Below are positions 48,189 through 56,716 of a stretch of DNA of 64,000 nt, piece after piece; the stretch's first letter is position 1, and every line of letters begins with the position of its first letter. The position numbers and the translations under genes are program-made. This DNA is from CAWJMD01 sp963845675 (lineage in GTDB: Bacteria > Actinomycetota > Actinomycetes > Actinomycetales > CAWJMD01). The stretch is taken from positions 372,001 to 436,000 of the forward strand of contig CAWJSX010000003.1 of the NCBI GenBank assembly GCA_963845675.1. Direction: 5' to 3'. A model generated the notes under the pieces. That model saw nothing but the letters and a program-made list of their open reading frames with translations. It had not been told where the DNA came from and did no database searches.

Positions 48189-48281
48189 GCCGCCACTGTC
48201 GCCGAACGACCTGCCGGTGTCAGCGTCCGCCTGCCTCCTGTGGACGGAGGCCCCGGTCAGGACGGGTTGTGGACGGAGAGG

Positions 48282-49460
48282 TCAGCCGAGGCGCTGGAGG
48301 CGCTGGAGGCGCTCGACCGCTTCGACCAGCACGTGGTCCTGCTTGCAGAAGGCGAACCGGACGAGCGAGCGCACCGGCTCCGGCTCGTCGCAGAACACCT
48401 GCACCGGGATCGCGACGACACCCGCACGGTGCGGGAGCTCGCGGCAGAACTCGACGGAGTCCGTGCCGCCCAGCGGTGCGGCGTCGGCCAGCAGGAAGTA
48501 CCCGGCCTCCGCGTCCAGCACGCCGAACCCGGCGTCCTGAAGACCTGTCCGCAGCAGGTCCTTGCGACGGCCCAGGTCGCTCGCGCGGGCGGTGAACGTC
48601 GCATCGGGCGAGCCGAGCGCGCGGGCCACGGCGGGCTGGAAGGGCGATCCGCTCACGAAGGTGAGGAACTGCTTCACGCGCAGGGCCGCGTCGATGAGCG
48701 TCGCCGGCCCGGTCATCCAGCCGATCTTCCAGCCGGTCACCGAGAACGTCTTGCCCGCCGAGCCGATCGTCAGCGTCCGCTCCGCCATGCCGGGCAGGGT
48801 GGCGATCGGCACGTGCCGTCCGTCACCGAAGACGAGGTGCTCGTAGACCTCGTCCGCCACCACGACCGCGTCGTGCCGCACGGCCAGGTCGGCCACCAGC
48901 TGGAGCTCGGGCACGGTGAGCACGCGGCCGGTCGGGTTGTGAGGGGTGTTGAGCAGCACCATGACGGTGCGGTCGCTGAAGGCCGCCTCGAGCTGCTCGG
49001 AGTCGAGCAGGAAGTGGGGCGGTCGCAGCGCCACCGACCTCCGCTGCGCCCCGGCGAGGGCGATGGTGGCCGCGTAGGAGTCGTAGTACGGCTCGATCAC
49101 CACCACCTCGTCGCCCGGTTCGCACAGGCCGAGCACCGCGGTGGCGATCGCCTCCGTGGCGCCCGTGGTGACCATGACCTGCTGGTCGGGGTCGAGGGCC
49201 AGGCCGTACCAGTGCTGCTGGTGCCGCGCGATCGCCTCGCGCAGCGCGGGGACGCCCCGGCCGGGCGGGTACTGGTTGGCGCCACCGCGGATGGCCTCCA
49301 CGGCGTCCTCGAGCAGCTCCTGCGGTCCGTCCGTGTCGGGGAAGCCCTGACCCAGGTTGACCGATCCGGTGGCCTGCGCGAGCGCCGACATCTCGGCGAA
49401 GATGGTGGTGCCGAAGTCGCGCATCCGGCGTACGCCTGCCACGGGCTGCACGAGATCCAT
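48282..49460 (-). CDS. Class I/II PLP-dependent aminotransferase
   Basis: 392 residues; fold type I aminotransferase of the KAT/YbdL-like group. Seen: NLGQGFPDTDGPQELLEDAV, ANQYPPGRGVPALREAIARH, TTGATEAIATAVLGL, NTPHNPTGRVLTVPEL, DEVYEHLVFGDG and the Schiff-base lysine in TIGSAGKTFSVTGWKIGW. Substrate could be methionine, kynurenine or related amino acids. The start could also be the internal ATG at MRDFGTTIF. It reads against rpsB, which it separates from the M23 gene. Confidence 0.92.
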   Translation of the reverse strand: MDLVQPVAGVRRMRDFGTTIFAEMSALAQATGSVNLGQGFPDTDGPQELLEDAVEAIRGGANQYPPGRGVPALREAIARHQQHWYGLALDPDQQVMVTTGATEAIATAVLGLCEPGDEVVVIEPYYDSYAATIALAGAQRRSVALRPPHFLLDSEQLEAAFSDRTVMVLLNTPHNPTGRVLTVPELQLVADLAVRHDAVVVADEVYEHLVFGDGRHVPIATLPGMAERTLTIGSAGKTFSVTGWKIGWMTGPATLIDAALRVKQFLTFVSGSPFQPAVARALGSPDATFTARASDLGRRKDLLRTGLQDAGFGVLDAEAGYFLLADAAPLGGTDSVEFCRELPHRAGVVAIPVQVFCDEPEPVRSLVRFAFCKQDHVLVEAVERLQRLQRLG

Positions 49461-49503
49461 CCCCGCAGGCTGCCACAGTTCCGGAGCACTGCCCCGGAGG
49501 CCG

Positions 49504-49509
49504 TATCAT
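49504..49509 (+). promoter_or_regulatory. -10 element of the rpsB promoter
   Basis: TATCAT in the 241-bp gap between the divergent aminotransferase gene and rpsB; no convincing -35. It leaves a leader of about 185 nt before rpsB in which I see no gene. Confidence 0.4.
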
Positions 49510-49701
49510 GGCGGGACGACCGGCACCTGTCGGTCGAATTCGCGTGCCCGCAGGCCGTCGCCAGTCGACGGGGCAGGCTCCCGGTCCGGACCCCGTCCGG
49601 TGGAGCCCGTCGCGAGCACCAGGCGGTCACCCAGAGCGGGTGCCCGGAACCGAGCAGCACCGCCCGCCGAGAGGCCTGCGGTGCGAGAGGAGAACGTCGG
49701 C

Positions 49702-50822
49702 ATGGCCGTCGTCACGATGCGTCAGCTGCTGGAGAGCGGCGTCCACTTCGGGCACCAGACCCGTCGCTGGAACCCCAAGATGAAGCGCTTCATCTTCACC
49801 GAGCGCAATGGCATCTACATCATCGACCTCCAGCAGTCGCTGTCCTACATCGACAGCGCCTACGAGTTCGTCAAGGAGACCGTCGCCCACGGCGGCTCGA
49901 TCCTGTTCGTCGGTACGAAGAAGCAGGCGCAGGAGCCCGTCCAGGAGCAGGCCACCCGGGTCGGCATGCCCTACGTGAACCAGCGCTGGCTGGGCGGCAT
50001 GCTCACGAACTTCCAGACCGTGAACAAGCGGCTCCAGCGCCTCAAGGAGCTCGAGCAGGTCGACTTCGAGGACGTGGCCGCGAGCGGCCGCACCAAGAAG
50101 GAGCTGCTGATCATGCGCCGCGAGCACGACAAGCTGCTCCGCACCCTCGGCGGCATCCGCGATATGGCCAAGGTCCCCTCGGCCGTGTGGATCGTGGACA
50201 CGAAGAAGGAGCACCTGGCGGTCGACGAGGCCAAGAAGCTGGGCATCCCGATCGTCGCGATCCTCGACACGAACTGCGACCCCGACGAGGTCGACTACCG
50301 GATCCCCGGCAACGACGACGCCATCCGCTCGGTCACGCTGCTGACCCGCGTGATCGCCGACGCCGTCGCCGAAGGGCTGATGGCCCGCCACGGTGCTGGC
50401 GACGCCCGCTCGAGCGATGACGTCGCGGCCGACGAGCCGCTGGCTGACTGGGAGCGCGAGCTTCTCGAGGGCGGCAAGACCCCCGAGGCTGCTGCTGCCC
50501 CGGCCGCTGAGGCTGCCCCGGCGGCTGAGGCTGCTCCGGCGGCTGAGGCTGCTCCGGCGGCTGAGGCTGCTCCGGCGGCCGACGCCGACGCCGACGCGGC
50601 TGCTCCGGCTGCTGAGGCTGCTCCCGCCGCCGAGGCGCCGACGCTGCTCCGGCCGCCGACGCCGACGCTGCTCCGGCCGCCGAGGCTGCTGACGCTGCTC
50701 CGGCTGCCGACGCCGAGGTGCCGGTCGCCACGGGTCCGGTCGCGGACGCGCCGGTCGCTGAGGCCGCGGTCACCGACGTCCCTGCTGCTGAGGCCAAGGC
50801 CGAGTCGACCGAGAAGGCCTGA
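49702..50822 (+). CDS. rpsB: 30S ribosomal protein S2 with Ala-rich tail, one frameshift
   Basis: The core (MAVVTMRQLLESGVHFGHQT, MKRFIFTERNGIYIIDLQQS, VNQRWLGGMLTNFQTV, DTNCDPDEVDYRIPGNDDAI) is a normal S2 of about 255 residues. A tail of some 115 residues follows, mostly Ala/Pro/Glu/Asp repeats (EAAPAA units from 50490). At about 50638 the open frame would run into tsf, whereas a one-base shift keeps the same ADAAPAAD composition and stops at 50822 (KAESTEKA). I take that as the true end. GAGAGGAGA precedes ATG 49702. Confidence 0.93.
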
Positions 50823-50840
50823 ACGGCACAGCTTTTCCCC

Positions 50841-50867
50841 GCCGGCGCGGGTGACCCCCGCGCCGGC
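50841..50867 (+). terminator. Hairpin between rpsB and tsf
   Basis: GCCGGCGCGGG (50841-50851) pairs perfectly with CCCGCGCCGGC (50857-50867) around a 5-base loop. It lies between rpsB and tsf, 26 bases before the tsf start. An attenuator at this place is known in E. coli, and a similar role is likely. Confidence 0.6.
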
Positions 50868-50893
50868 GCCTCCCCCTGAGAAGAGAGCGAGAG

Positions 50894-51721
50894 ATGGCGA
50901 ACTTCACCGCCGCTGACATCAAGGCGCTGCGCGAGCAGACCGGCGCCGGCATGCTCGACGTCAAGAAGGCGCTCGACGACGCCGATGGCGACCGCGCCAA
51001 GGCCGTCGAGATCCTTCGCGTCAAGGGCCTCAAGGGCGTCACCAAGCGTGAGGGCCGCAGCGCCTCCGACGGTCTCGTCGCCGCTCACGTCGACGGCGGC
51101 GTCGGCACCCTGGTCGAGGTCAACTGCGAGACGGACTTCGTCGCCAAGAGCGGCAAGTTCGGCGACCTGGCCCAGCGGGTGCTCGACCAAGCCGTGGCAA
51201 CGGGTGCGTCCGACGTGTCCGACCTGCTGGCCTCGAAGGTCGGTGACGAGACGCTCGCGGACGTGGTGACCGACGCCGCCGCGACGCTGGGCGAGAAGAT
51301 CGAGGTGCGCCGGGTGGCGCGGGTCGAGGGCGCCAAGGTGTCGTCCTACCTGCACCGCACGAACCCCGACCTGCCCGCCCAGATCGGCGTGCTCGTGGCC
51401 ACCAGCAGCGACGCCGGCGAGGTGGGCAAGGACATCGCCATGCACGCCGCGGCCATGTCCCCGATCTTCCTGAGCCGGGACGACGTGCCGGCCGAGACGG
51501 TCGAGAGCGAGCGTCGTATCGCGGAGGAGACCGCCCGCGAGGAGGGCAAGCCGGAGCAGGCTCTGGTCAAGATCGTCGAGGGACGCGTGAACTCCTACTT
51601 CAAGGACAACGTGCTGCTCGACCAGCCCTTCGCGAAGGACCCGAAGAAGAACGTCGCGAAGGTGCTCGACGAGGCCGGCACCTCGATCACGCAGTTCGCG
51701 CGGTTCCGCGTCGGCAGCTAG
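50894..51721 (+). CDS. tsf: Elongation factor Ts
   Basis: 275 residues; nucleotide exchange factor for EF-Tu. N-terminal UBA-like domain FTAADIKALREQTGAGMLDV KKALDDADGD, core with VEVNCETDFVAKSGKFGDLA and KDIAMHAAAMSPIFLSRDDV. ATG 50894 with GAGAGCGAGAG upstream. Ends in a strong hairpin at 51752. Confidence 0.97.
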   Translation: MANFTAADIKALREQTGAGMLDVKKALDDADGDRAKAVEILRVKGLKGVTKREGRSASDGLVAAHVDGGVGTLVEVNCETDFVAKSGKFGDLAQRVLDQAVATGASDVSDLLASKVGDETLADVVTDAAATLGEKIEVRRVARVEGAKVSSYLHRTNPDLPAQIGVLVATSSDAGEVGKDIAMHAAAMSPIFLSRDDVPAETVESERRIAEETAREEGKPEQALVKIVEGRVNSYFKDNVLLDQPFAKDPKKNVAKVLDEAGTSITQFARFRVGS

Positions 51722-51751
51722 CCCGAGAGGCCGACACGCTCCATCGCACGG

Positions 51752-51783
51752 CGCCCCGCAGCCCCTTGGTGGGCGGCGGGGCG
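51752..51783 (+). terminator. Terminator after tsf
   Basis: CGCCCCGC (51752-51759) pairs with GCGGGGCG (51776-51783), 30 bases after the tsf stop. It also lies 28 bases beyond the end of the convergent cupin gene, so may serve both. Confidence 0.55.
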
Positions 51784-51811
51784 TCCGTGCGTCCGGACCC
51801 CTGTCACGGGG

Positions 51812-52153
51812 TCACGTGGACGGCCCGAGAGTCGCGTCCTGCCGGGGCGGTGCGTCGCCGTTCTTCAGCTCGACGAAGATCACGTGGGTCGGGGTGTCGC
51901 CGATGTTCTCGCCGTAGTGCTGCTGCCCCGCCAGCCAGTTGGTCGTGCCCGCGGCCATCTCGACGTCCCGTGTCCTGTCACCCGAGTGCAGTCGACGACG
52001 GAACGAGCTGAGCGTGTACATCACGCTGTCCGGGTGCTCGTGCGGTGTCGTCCGGTCACCGGGGACGTCCCGGTACTCCAGCACCCGCACCTGGTCGTTC
52101 TCGAAGACCACCGTGTAGTGGTCGGGGTTGCTCACCGCGGGGTCGAGGCTCAT
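51812..52153 (-). CDS. Cupin-domain protein
   Basis: 113 residues; single cupin barrel. Motif 1 TPHEHPDSVMYTLSSFRRRL supplies the His/Glu metal ligands, and ENIGDTPTHVIFVEL is motif 2. Similar small cupins are often called cytoplasmic proteins without known function. ATG 52153 follows CACACT by seven bases on the minus strand (possible leaderless start). It is inserted between tsf and pyrH, which are normally adjacent. Confidence 0.85.
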   Translation of the reverse strand: MSLDPAVSNPDHYTVVFENDQVRVLEYRDVPGDRTTPHEHPDSVMYTLSSFRRRLHSGDRTRDVEMAAGTTNWLAGQQHYGENIGDTPTHVIFVELKNGDAPPRQDATLGPST

Positions 52154-52305
52154 GGCGAGGAGTGTGCTCCCGGCGACGCTGCGTGAACAGACTCGTAGCG
52201 CGAACGGGTGACGCGATGTGCGACGCGGGCGGTATCGCGCGCCTCGGGCGGTCCGTTTCGGAGCAGTGCGAGTGGTGCCCGGCGACGGAAGGCCCTCGAG
52301 TACGG

Positions 52306-52311
52306 CAGACT
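52306..52311 (+). promoter_or_regulatory. -10 element of the pyrH promoter
   Basis: CAGACT preceded by GG, the same sequence as the rplS -10. No clear -35. It lies 38 bases before the pyrH start in the 196-bp divergent gap to the cupin gene; nothing else is recognised there. Confidence 0.35.
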
Positions 52312-52349
52312 CGTGGCGGCCCACCAGGCCGACGAGAGGAGCACACCGC

Positions 52350-53144
52350 GTGTCAACCAGTGAGGCGACAGCCGCCGACACGATCTCCGTCCACACCAGC
52401 CCGTCGGCTGACGATCTGGCGGAGGTTCCCGAGCAGCGCTTCCGCCGGGTGGTCCTCAAGCTCTCCGGCGAGTCGTTCGGAGGCGGGAAGGTGGGGGTCG
52501 ACCCCGACGTCGTCTCGCACATCGCCCGGGAGATCGCGCAGGCGGTGTCCGAGGGCACGCAGGTAGCCGTCGTGGTCGGTGGTGGCAACTTCTTCCGCGG
52601 CGCCGAGCTCTCGCAGCGGGGCATGGACCGCTCCCGCGCCGACTACATGGGCATGCTCGGCACGGTGATGAACTGCCTGGCACTCCAGGACTTCCTCGAG
52701 CAGGCCGGGATCGACACGCGCGTGCAGACCGCCATCACCATGGGGCAGGTCGCCGAGCCCTACATCCCGCGTCGCGCCATCCGTCACCTCGAGAAGGGCC
52801 GGGTGGTGATCTTCGGCGCCGGCGCGGGTCTGCCCTACTTCTCGACCGACACGGTTGCGGCCCAGCGGGCGCTGGAGGTCAAGGCGGACGTCGTTCTGAT
52901 GGCCAAGAACGGTGTCGACGGGGTGTACACGGCCGACCCCCAGATCGACCCCGATGCGAAGAAGCTGGACGAGCTGACCTACGAGCAGGCGCTGCAGCAG
53001 GGACTCAAGGTCGTCGACGCGACGGCCTTCAGCCTGTGCATGGACAACCGACTGACCATGATCGTCTTTCCCATGGAGGGCGAGGGCAACGTCGCGGCCG
53101 CGGTGCGGGGTGAGAGGATCGGCACGCTGGTCACCGCCGACTGA
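52350..53144 (+). CDS. pyrH: UMP kinase
   Basis: 264 residues; hexameric kinase converting UMP to UDP. FRRVVLKLSGESFGGGKVGV near residue 31, VVVGGGNFFRGAEL near 69, MGMLGTVMNCLALQDFLEQA and FGAGAGLPYFSTDTVAAQRA are family signatures. The first 28 residues are an extra hydrophilic tail. GTG 52350 has GAGAGGAG nine bases upstream. frr follows after 105 bp. Confidence 0.96.
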   Translation: MSTSEATAADTISVHTSPSADDLAEVPEQRFRRVVLKLSGESFGGGKVGVDPDVVSHIAREIAQAVSEGTQVAVVVGGGNFFRGAELSQRGMDRSRADYMGMLGTVMNCLALQDFLEQAGIDTRVQTAITMGQVAEPYIPRRAIRHLEKGRVVIFGAGAGLPYFSTDTVAAQRALEVKADVVLMAKNGVDGVYTADPQIDPDAKKLDELTYEQALQQGLKVVDATAFSLCMDNRLTMIVFPMEGEGNVAAAVRGERIGTLVTAD

Positions 53145-53249
53145 CGTCGGCGAACCAGTCCTCGATCCTCCGCCGCAGGCGCGGCGAGACCGGTCCATGA
53201 GTGGACGCCGACCACGGGTCGTCGCGTCCGGAGAACGAAGGAGCACGCC

Positions 53250-53807
53250 GTGATCGACGAGACCCTCTTCGAGGCCGAGGAGAAGATGGACAAGGCGGTC
53301 GAGGTCGCCAAGGAGGACTTCGCGGCGATCCGCACCGGCCGGGCCAACGCCGGGATGTTCGCGAAGATCATGGTCGACTACTACGGCGCCCCGACCCCGC
53401 TGCAGCAGCTGGCGTCGTTCCAGGTCCCGGAGGCACGCACCGTGCTGGTCACCCCCTTCGACAAGTCGTCGCTGAGCGAGGTGGAGAAGGCGCTGCGCGA
53501 GTCCGACCTGGGCGTCAACCCCTCGAACGACGGCAACACCATCCGCGTCGTGCTGCCCTCCCTGACGGAGGAGCGCCGCAAGGACTACATCAAGCTCGCC
53601 CGCACCAAGGGTGAGGACGCGAAGATCTCGATCCGGAACATCCGCCGCAAGGCCAAGGAGGAGCTGGACCGGATCAGCAAGGACGGCGAGGCCGGCGAGG
53701 ACGAGGTCGGTCGCGCCGAGAAGGAGCTCGAGGCCGTGACCAAGAAGCACGTCGACACGATCGACGAGGTGCTGAAGGGCAAGGAAGCCGAGCTGCTGGA
53801 GGTCTGA
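53250..53807 (+). CDS. frr: Ribosome recycling factor
   Basis: 185 residues; splits post-termination ribosomes with EF-G. IRTGRANAGMFAKIMVDYYG, APTPLQQLASFQVPEARTVL and RKDYIKLARTKGEDAKISIR are the signatures. GTG 53250 with GAAGGAG upstream. cdsA starts three bases after its stop. Confidence 0.97.
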   Translation: MIDETLFEAEEKMDKAVEVAKEDFAAIRTGRANAGMFAKIMVDYYGAPTPLQQLASFQVPEARTVLVTPFDKSSLSEVEKALRESDLGVNPSNDGNTIRVVLPSLTEERRKDYIKLARTKGEDAKISIRNIRRKAKEELDRISKDGEAGEDEVGRAEKELEAVTKKHVDTIDEVLKGKEAELLEV

Positions 53808-53810
53808 TCG

Positions 53811-55508
53811 GTGGCTCCACCACCGACCGACGACCCCCCGAGGGAGGACTCCGTGCCCGGACCGAGCGACGGCCCAGGCGGCGCCGCAGGCCCCGCGGAC
53901 GACGACTTCGAGGTCCAGGTCTCGTACGGCTCACGACGCGAGCGACGCGCCGCGGAGCGCGAGGCGATCGAGCGCGAGGCGGCGGCGCTGCAGTCGCTGA
54001 TCGAGCGCCAGCGTCGCGACCACGAGGCCGCCGAGGAGGACGACGACCTCGGGGCCTCACCCGACCCCGGGTCCGCCTCGGCCGGCCGCGCCTACGTGCC
54101 GGCGACCGGCTGGCAGACGGAGCCCGAGCCATCTCCGGAGCCTGACCCTGACGACGACACCGGCAGCGGGCACACCGGCTGGCAGGTTCCGCCTCCCGCG
54201 GGCGAGGAGACTCCGCCGGGCGCCGACGTGCCAGCCCCTGTGCCCGCTGACGTGCCCGCTGACGTGCCCGCTGACGTGCCCGCTGACGTGCCAGGTGACG
54301 TGCCCGGTGACGTGCCCGGTGACGTGCCCGCTGTGGTGCCCTCCGAGGCTGCGCCCGACCTGCCACGATCGCCGGAGCCGGTCGCTGAGCCCGGGAGCGG
54401 GCACACCGGCTGGCAGGTTCCGCCTCCCGCGGGCGAGGGGACGACGCCTGCCGCGTTGGTGCCAGCCCCTGTGCCCGCCGAGGTGCCAGCCCCTATGCCC
54501 GCCGACGTGCCCGCCGAGGTGCCCGCCGAGGTACCCGCGGCTCCCACCCCGCAGTCGCCCGCGGCCGAGGCGCCAGGTCCCGGGCTCGACACCGCCGTCG
54601 TCGCCGCGTCGGCGATGCCGGTGCCGACCGGTGCCCGGCCCGGCGAGTCGGGCAGGCGCGCCCACCGGACGGCGCAGACGGCGGAACCGAAGGCGTCCCG
54701 CGCGGGTCGCAACCTGCCTGCCGCCGTCGGTGTCGGCCTGGGACTCGGCGCGCTCGTCGCCCTGTCCCTGTTCATCCGCAAGGAGGCGTTCCTCGTCCTC
54801 GTGGTCGCGGCCCTGTGCCTGGCCGTGTGGGAGCTGACCCAGGCGTTCACGGCCCGTCGCATCACGGTGCCGGTCGTGCCGGTGCTGGTCGGCACCGTGG
54901 GCATGCAGGTCAGTGCCTTCGCCGGAGGGCAGGAGGCGCTGCTGGTCGCCTTCGTGCTGACGTCGCTGGGACTCCTGCTGTGGCGGGTGCTCGAAGGAGT
55001 CGAAGGGGCCGTGCGCGACGTCGCGGCCGGCGTGTTCACGTCCGCCTACGGGCCGTTCCTGGCAGGTTTCGCCATCCTGATGCTCGCCGAGCCCGACGGG
55101 CAGTGGCGCATCTTCACCTTCCTCATCGTGGCGATCTGCAGCGATGTCGGCGGCTACGTGTTCGGTGTGCTGTGGGGGCGGCATCCCCTGGCGCCGTCCG
55201 TCAGCCCGAAGAAGTCGTGGGAGGGACTGGCCGGGTCGGCCCTCTTCAGCATGGTGGGCGGCGTGGTCGCGGTCACCGTCACGCTCGACGGTGCGTGGTG
55301 GGTCGGGCTGCTGGTGGGTGTCGCGGCCGTGACGACGGCCACGGTGGGGGACCTGTCCGAGTCGCTGCTCAAGCGCGACCTCGGCATCAAGGACATGGGC
55401 TCGATCCTGCCCGGCCACGGCGGGATGATGGACCGGCTCGACTCCCTGCTGCCCAGCGCACCCGTCATGTACCTGCTCCTGACGCTCCTCGTCCCGGTCG
55501 CGGCCTGA
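53811..55508 (+). CDS. cdsA: Phosphatidate cytidylyltransferase with long repetitive N-terminus
   Basis: 565 residues. The catalytic half (about 300-565) has eight membrane helices and the CdsA signature: SDVGGYVFGVLWGRHPLAPS, VSPKKSWEGLAGSALFSM and LKRDLGIKDMGSILPGHGG, MMDRLDSL. It makes CDP-diacylglycerol for phospholipids. The N-terminal ~300 residues are cytoplasmic low-complexity: a charged coil (RRERRAAEREAIEREAAALQ), then two copies of SGHTGWQVPPPAGE and runs of (PADV)n/(PAEV)n. Family enzymes are usually 260-300 residues. The GTG start joins frr closely and the frame is unbroken, so the extension is real coding sequence. Confidence 0.93.
   Translation: MAPPPTDDPPREDSVPGPSDGPGGAAGPADDDFEVQVSYGSRRERRAAEREAIEREAAALQSLIERQRRDHEAAEEDDDLGASPDPGSASAGRAYVPATGWQTEPEPSPEPDPDDDTGSGHTGWQVPPPAGEETPPGADVPAPVPADVPADVPADVPADVPGDVPGDVPGDVPAVVPSEAAPDLPRSPEPVAEPGSGHTGWQVPPPAGEGTTPAALVPAPVPAEVPAPMPADVPAEVPAEVPAAPTPQSPAAEAPGPGLDTAVVAASAMPVPTGARPGESGRRAHRTAQTAEPKASRAGRNLPAAVGVGLGLGALVALSLFIRKEAFLVLVVAALCLAVWELTQAFTARRITVPVVPVLVGTVGMQVSAFAGGQEALLVAFVLTSLGLLLWRVLEGVEGAVRDVAAGVFTSAYGPFLAGFAILMLAEPDGQWRIFTFLIVAICSDVGGYVFGVLWGRHPLAPSVSPKKSWEGLAGSALFSMVGGVVAVTVTLDGAWWVGLLVGVAAVTTATVGDLSESLLKRDLGIKDMGSILPGHGGMMDRLDSLLPSAPVMYLLLTLLVPVAA
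54165..54437 (+). repeat. Duplicated segment and 12-bp repeats inside cdsA
   Basis: A 42-base stretch at 54165-54206 recurs exactly at 54396-54437 (231 bp, 77 codons apart), encoding SGHTGWQVPPPAGE. Between them 12-base units of the type GTGCCCGCTGAC run about seven times from 54240 to 54323 (VPAD/VPGD). Both levels point to recent internal duplication. Confidence 0.85.
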
Positions 55509-55555
55509 CCGGCTGGAGCGAGCACCGTGCCGTCAGTGGGAGGATGGGCCCCGCC

Positions 55556-56716
55556 ATGACCTCCTCCGAACCGCTGACCACGCCGCCCGCACCCGGCCAG
55601 CTGGTGTTCTCCGCGCCGCGCCGGGGGAAGCCGCCGCGCCACCTCGCCGACCTCGCGCTCGAAGAGCGCGTCGCCGCCGTCCACGACCTCGGGATGCCGG
55701 GGTACCGCGCGCGCCAGCTGTCGACCCACTACTTCGAGCGGCTGGTCGACGACCCCGCGCAGATGACCGACCTGCCGGCCGCCGACCGCGGCGGGCTCGT
55801 CGCCGACCTGCTCCCGTCCCTGCTGACGGAGGTCCGCTCCCTGGAGGCCGACCGCGGCGCGACCGTGAAGACGCTGTGGCGCCTGCACGACGGGGCGCTC
55901 GTCGAGTCCGTGCTGATGCGCTACCCGGGCCGGGTCACCCTCTGCGTCTCGAGCCAGGCCGGCTGCGGGATGAACTGCCCGTTCTGCGCCACCGGGCAGG
56001 CGGGCCTGACGCGCAACATGTCGACGGGCGAGATCGTGGAGCAGGTCGTGCGTGCCGCGCGGTCGCTGGCCCACGGCGACGTGGCGGGCGGCGCGGTCGA
56101 GGCACCGCTGCGCGTGAGCAACGTCGTCTTCATGGGCATGGGCGAGGCGCTCGCCAACTACAAGGCCGCGATCGGCGCCATCCGGCGCCTGACCGAGGCC
56201 CCGCCCTCGGGGCTGGGCATGTCGGCGCGCGGCATCACGATGTCGACGGTCGGGCTCGTCCCGGCGATCGACAAGCTGGCCGCCGAGGGCATCCCCGTGA
56301 CGCTGGCGCTGAGCCTGCACGCCCCGGACGACGAGCTGCGCGACGAGCTGGTCCCGATCAACACGCGGTGGAAGGTGGGGGAGTCGCTCGACGCGGCGCG
56401 GCGCTACTTCGACGCCACCGGGCGCCGGGTCAGCATCGAGTACGCACTGATCCGTGACATCAACGACCAGGCCTGGCGCGCGGACATGCTGGGGACCGAG
56501 CTCAACCGGCGCGGACGCGGATGGGTGCACGTGAACCCGATCCCGCTCAACCCGACGCCGGGCTCGAAGTGGACGGCGTCCGACCCCGACGTGGAGCGCA
56601 CGTTCGTCGAGCGTCTGCGCGCGCACGGCGTGCCCACCACGGTGCGCGACACGAGGGGCCGCGACATCGACGGGGCCTGTGGCCAGCTGGCGGCGGCTGA
56701 CGAGGAGGAAGGATGA
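55556..56716 (+). CDS. rlmN: 23S rRNA/tRNA adenine-C2-methyltransferase RlmN
   Basis: 386 residues; radical SAM enzyme methylating A2503 of 23S rRNA and A37 of tRNAs. The iron-sulfur cysteines C137, C141 and C144 lie in AGCGMNCPFCATGQ; the methyl-carrying second Cys is in DIDGACGQLAAAD at the C-terminus. MGMGEALANYKAAIGAIRRL and ALSLHAPDDELRDELVPINT are also conserved. ATG 55556; an in-frame ATG at 55544 directly follows GGGAGG and is less well spaced. Confidence 0.96.
   Translation: MTSSEPLTTPPAPGQLVFSAPRRGKPPRHLADLALEERVAAVHDLGMPGYRARQLSTHYFERLVDDPAQMTDLPAADRGGLVADLLPSLLTEVRSLEADRGATVKTLWRLHDGALVESVLMRYPGRVTLCVSSQAGCGMNCPFCATGQAGLTRNMSTGEIVEQVVRAARSLAHGDVAGGAVEAPLRVSNVVFMGMGEALANYKAAIGAIRRLTEAPPSGLGMSARGITMSTVGLVPAIDKLAAEGIPVTLALSLHAPDDELRDELVPINTRWKVGESLDAARRYFDATGRRVSIEYALIRDINDQAWRADMLGTELNRRGRGWVHVNPIPLNPTPGSKWTASDPDVERTFVERLRAHGVPTTVRDTRGRDIDGACGQLAAADEEEG

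Noticed and set aside
47187..50420. A 1077-codon plus-strand open frame
   Set aside because: Spans genes on both strands (crcB, M23, aminotransferase, rpsB) in wrong frames; no domain visible.
50630..50822. Programmed frameshifting in rpsB
   Set aside because: No slippery heptamer plus pseudoknot seen, and many other genes here have similar random breaks; error or slippage is simpler.
53811..54720. Repeats in cdsA (and rpsP, rpsB) as a possible CRISPR array
   Set aside because: Units are in-frame multiples of three, have no unique spacers, and encode peptide repeats.
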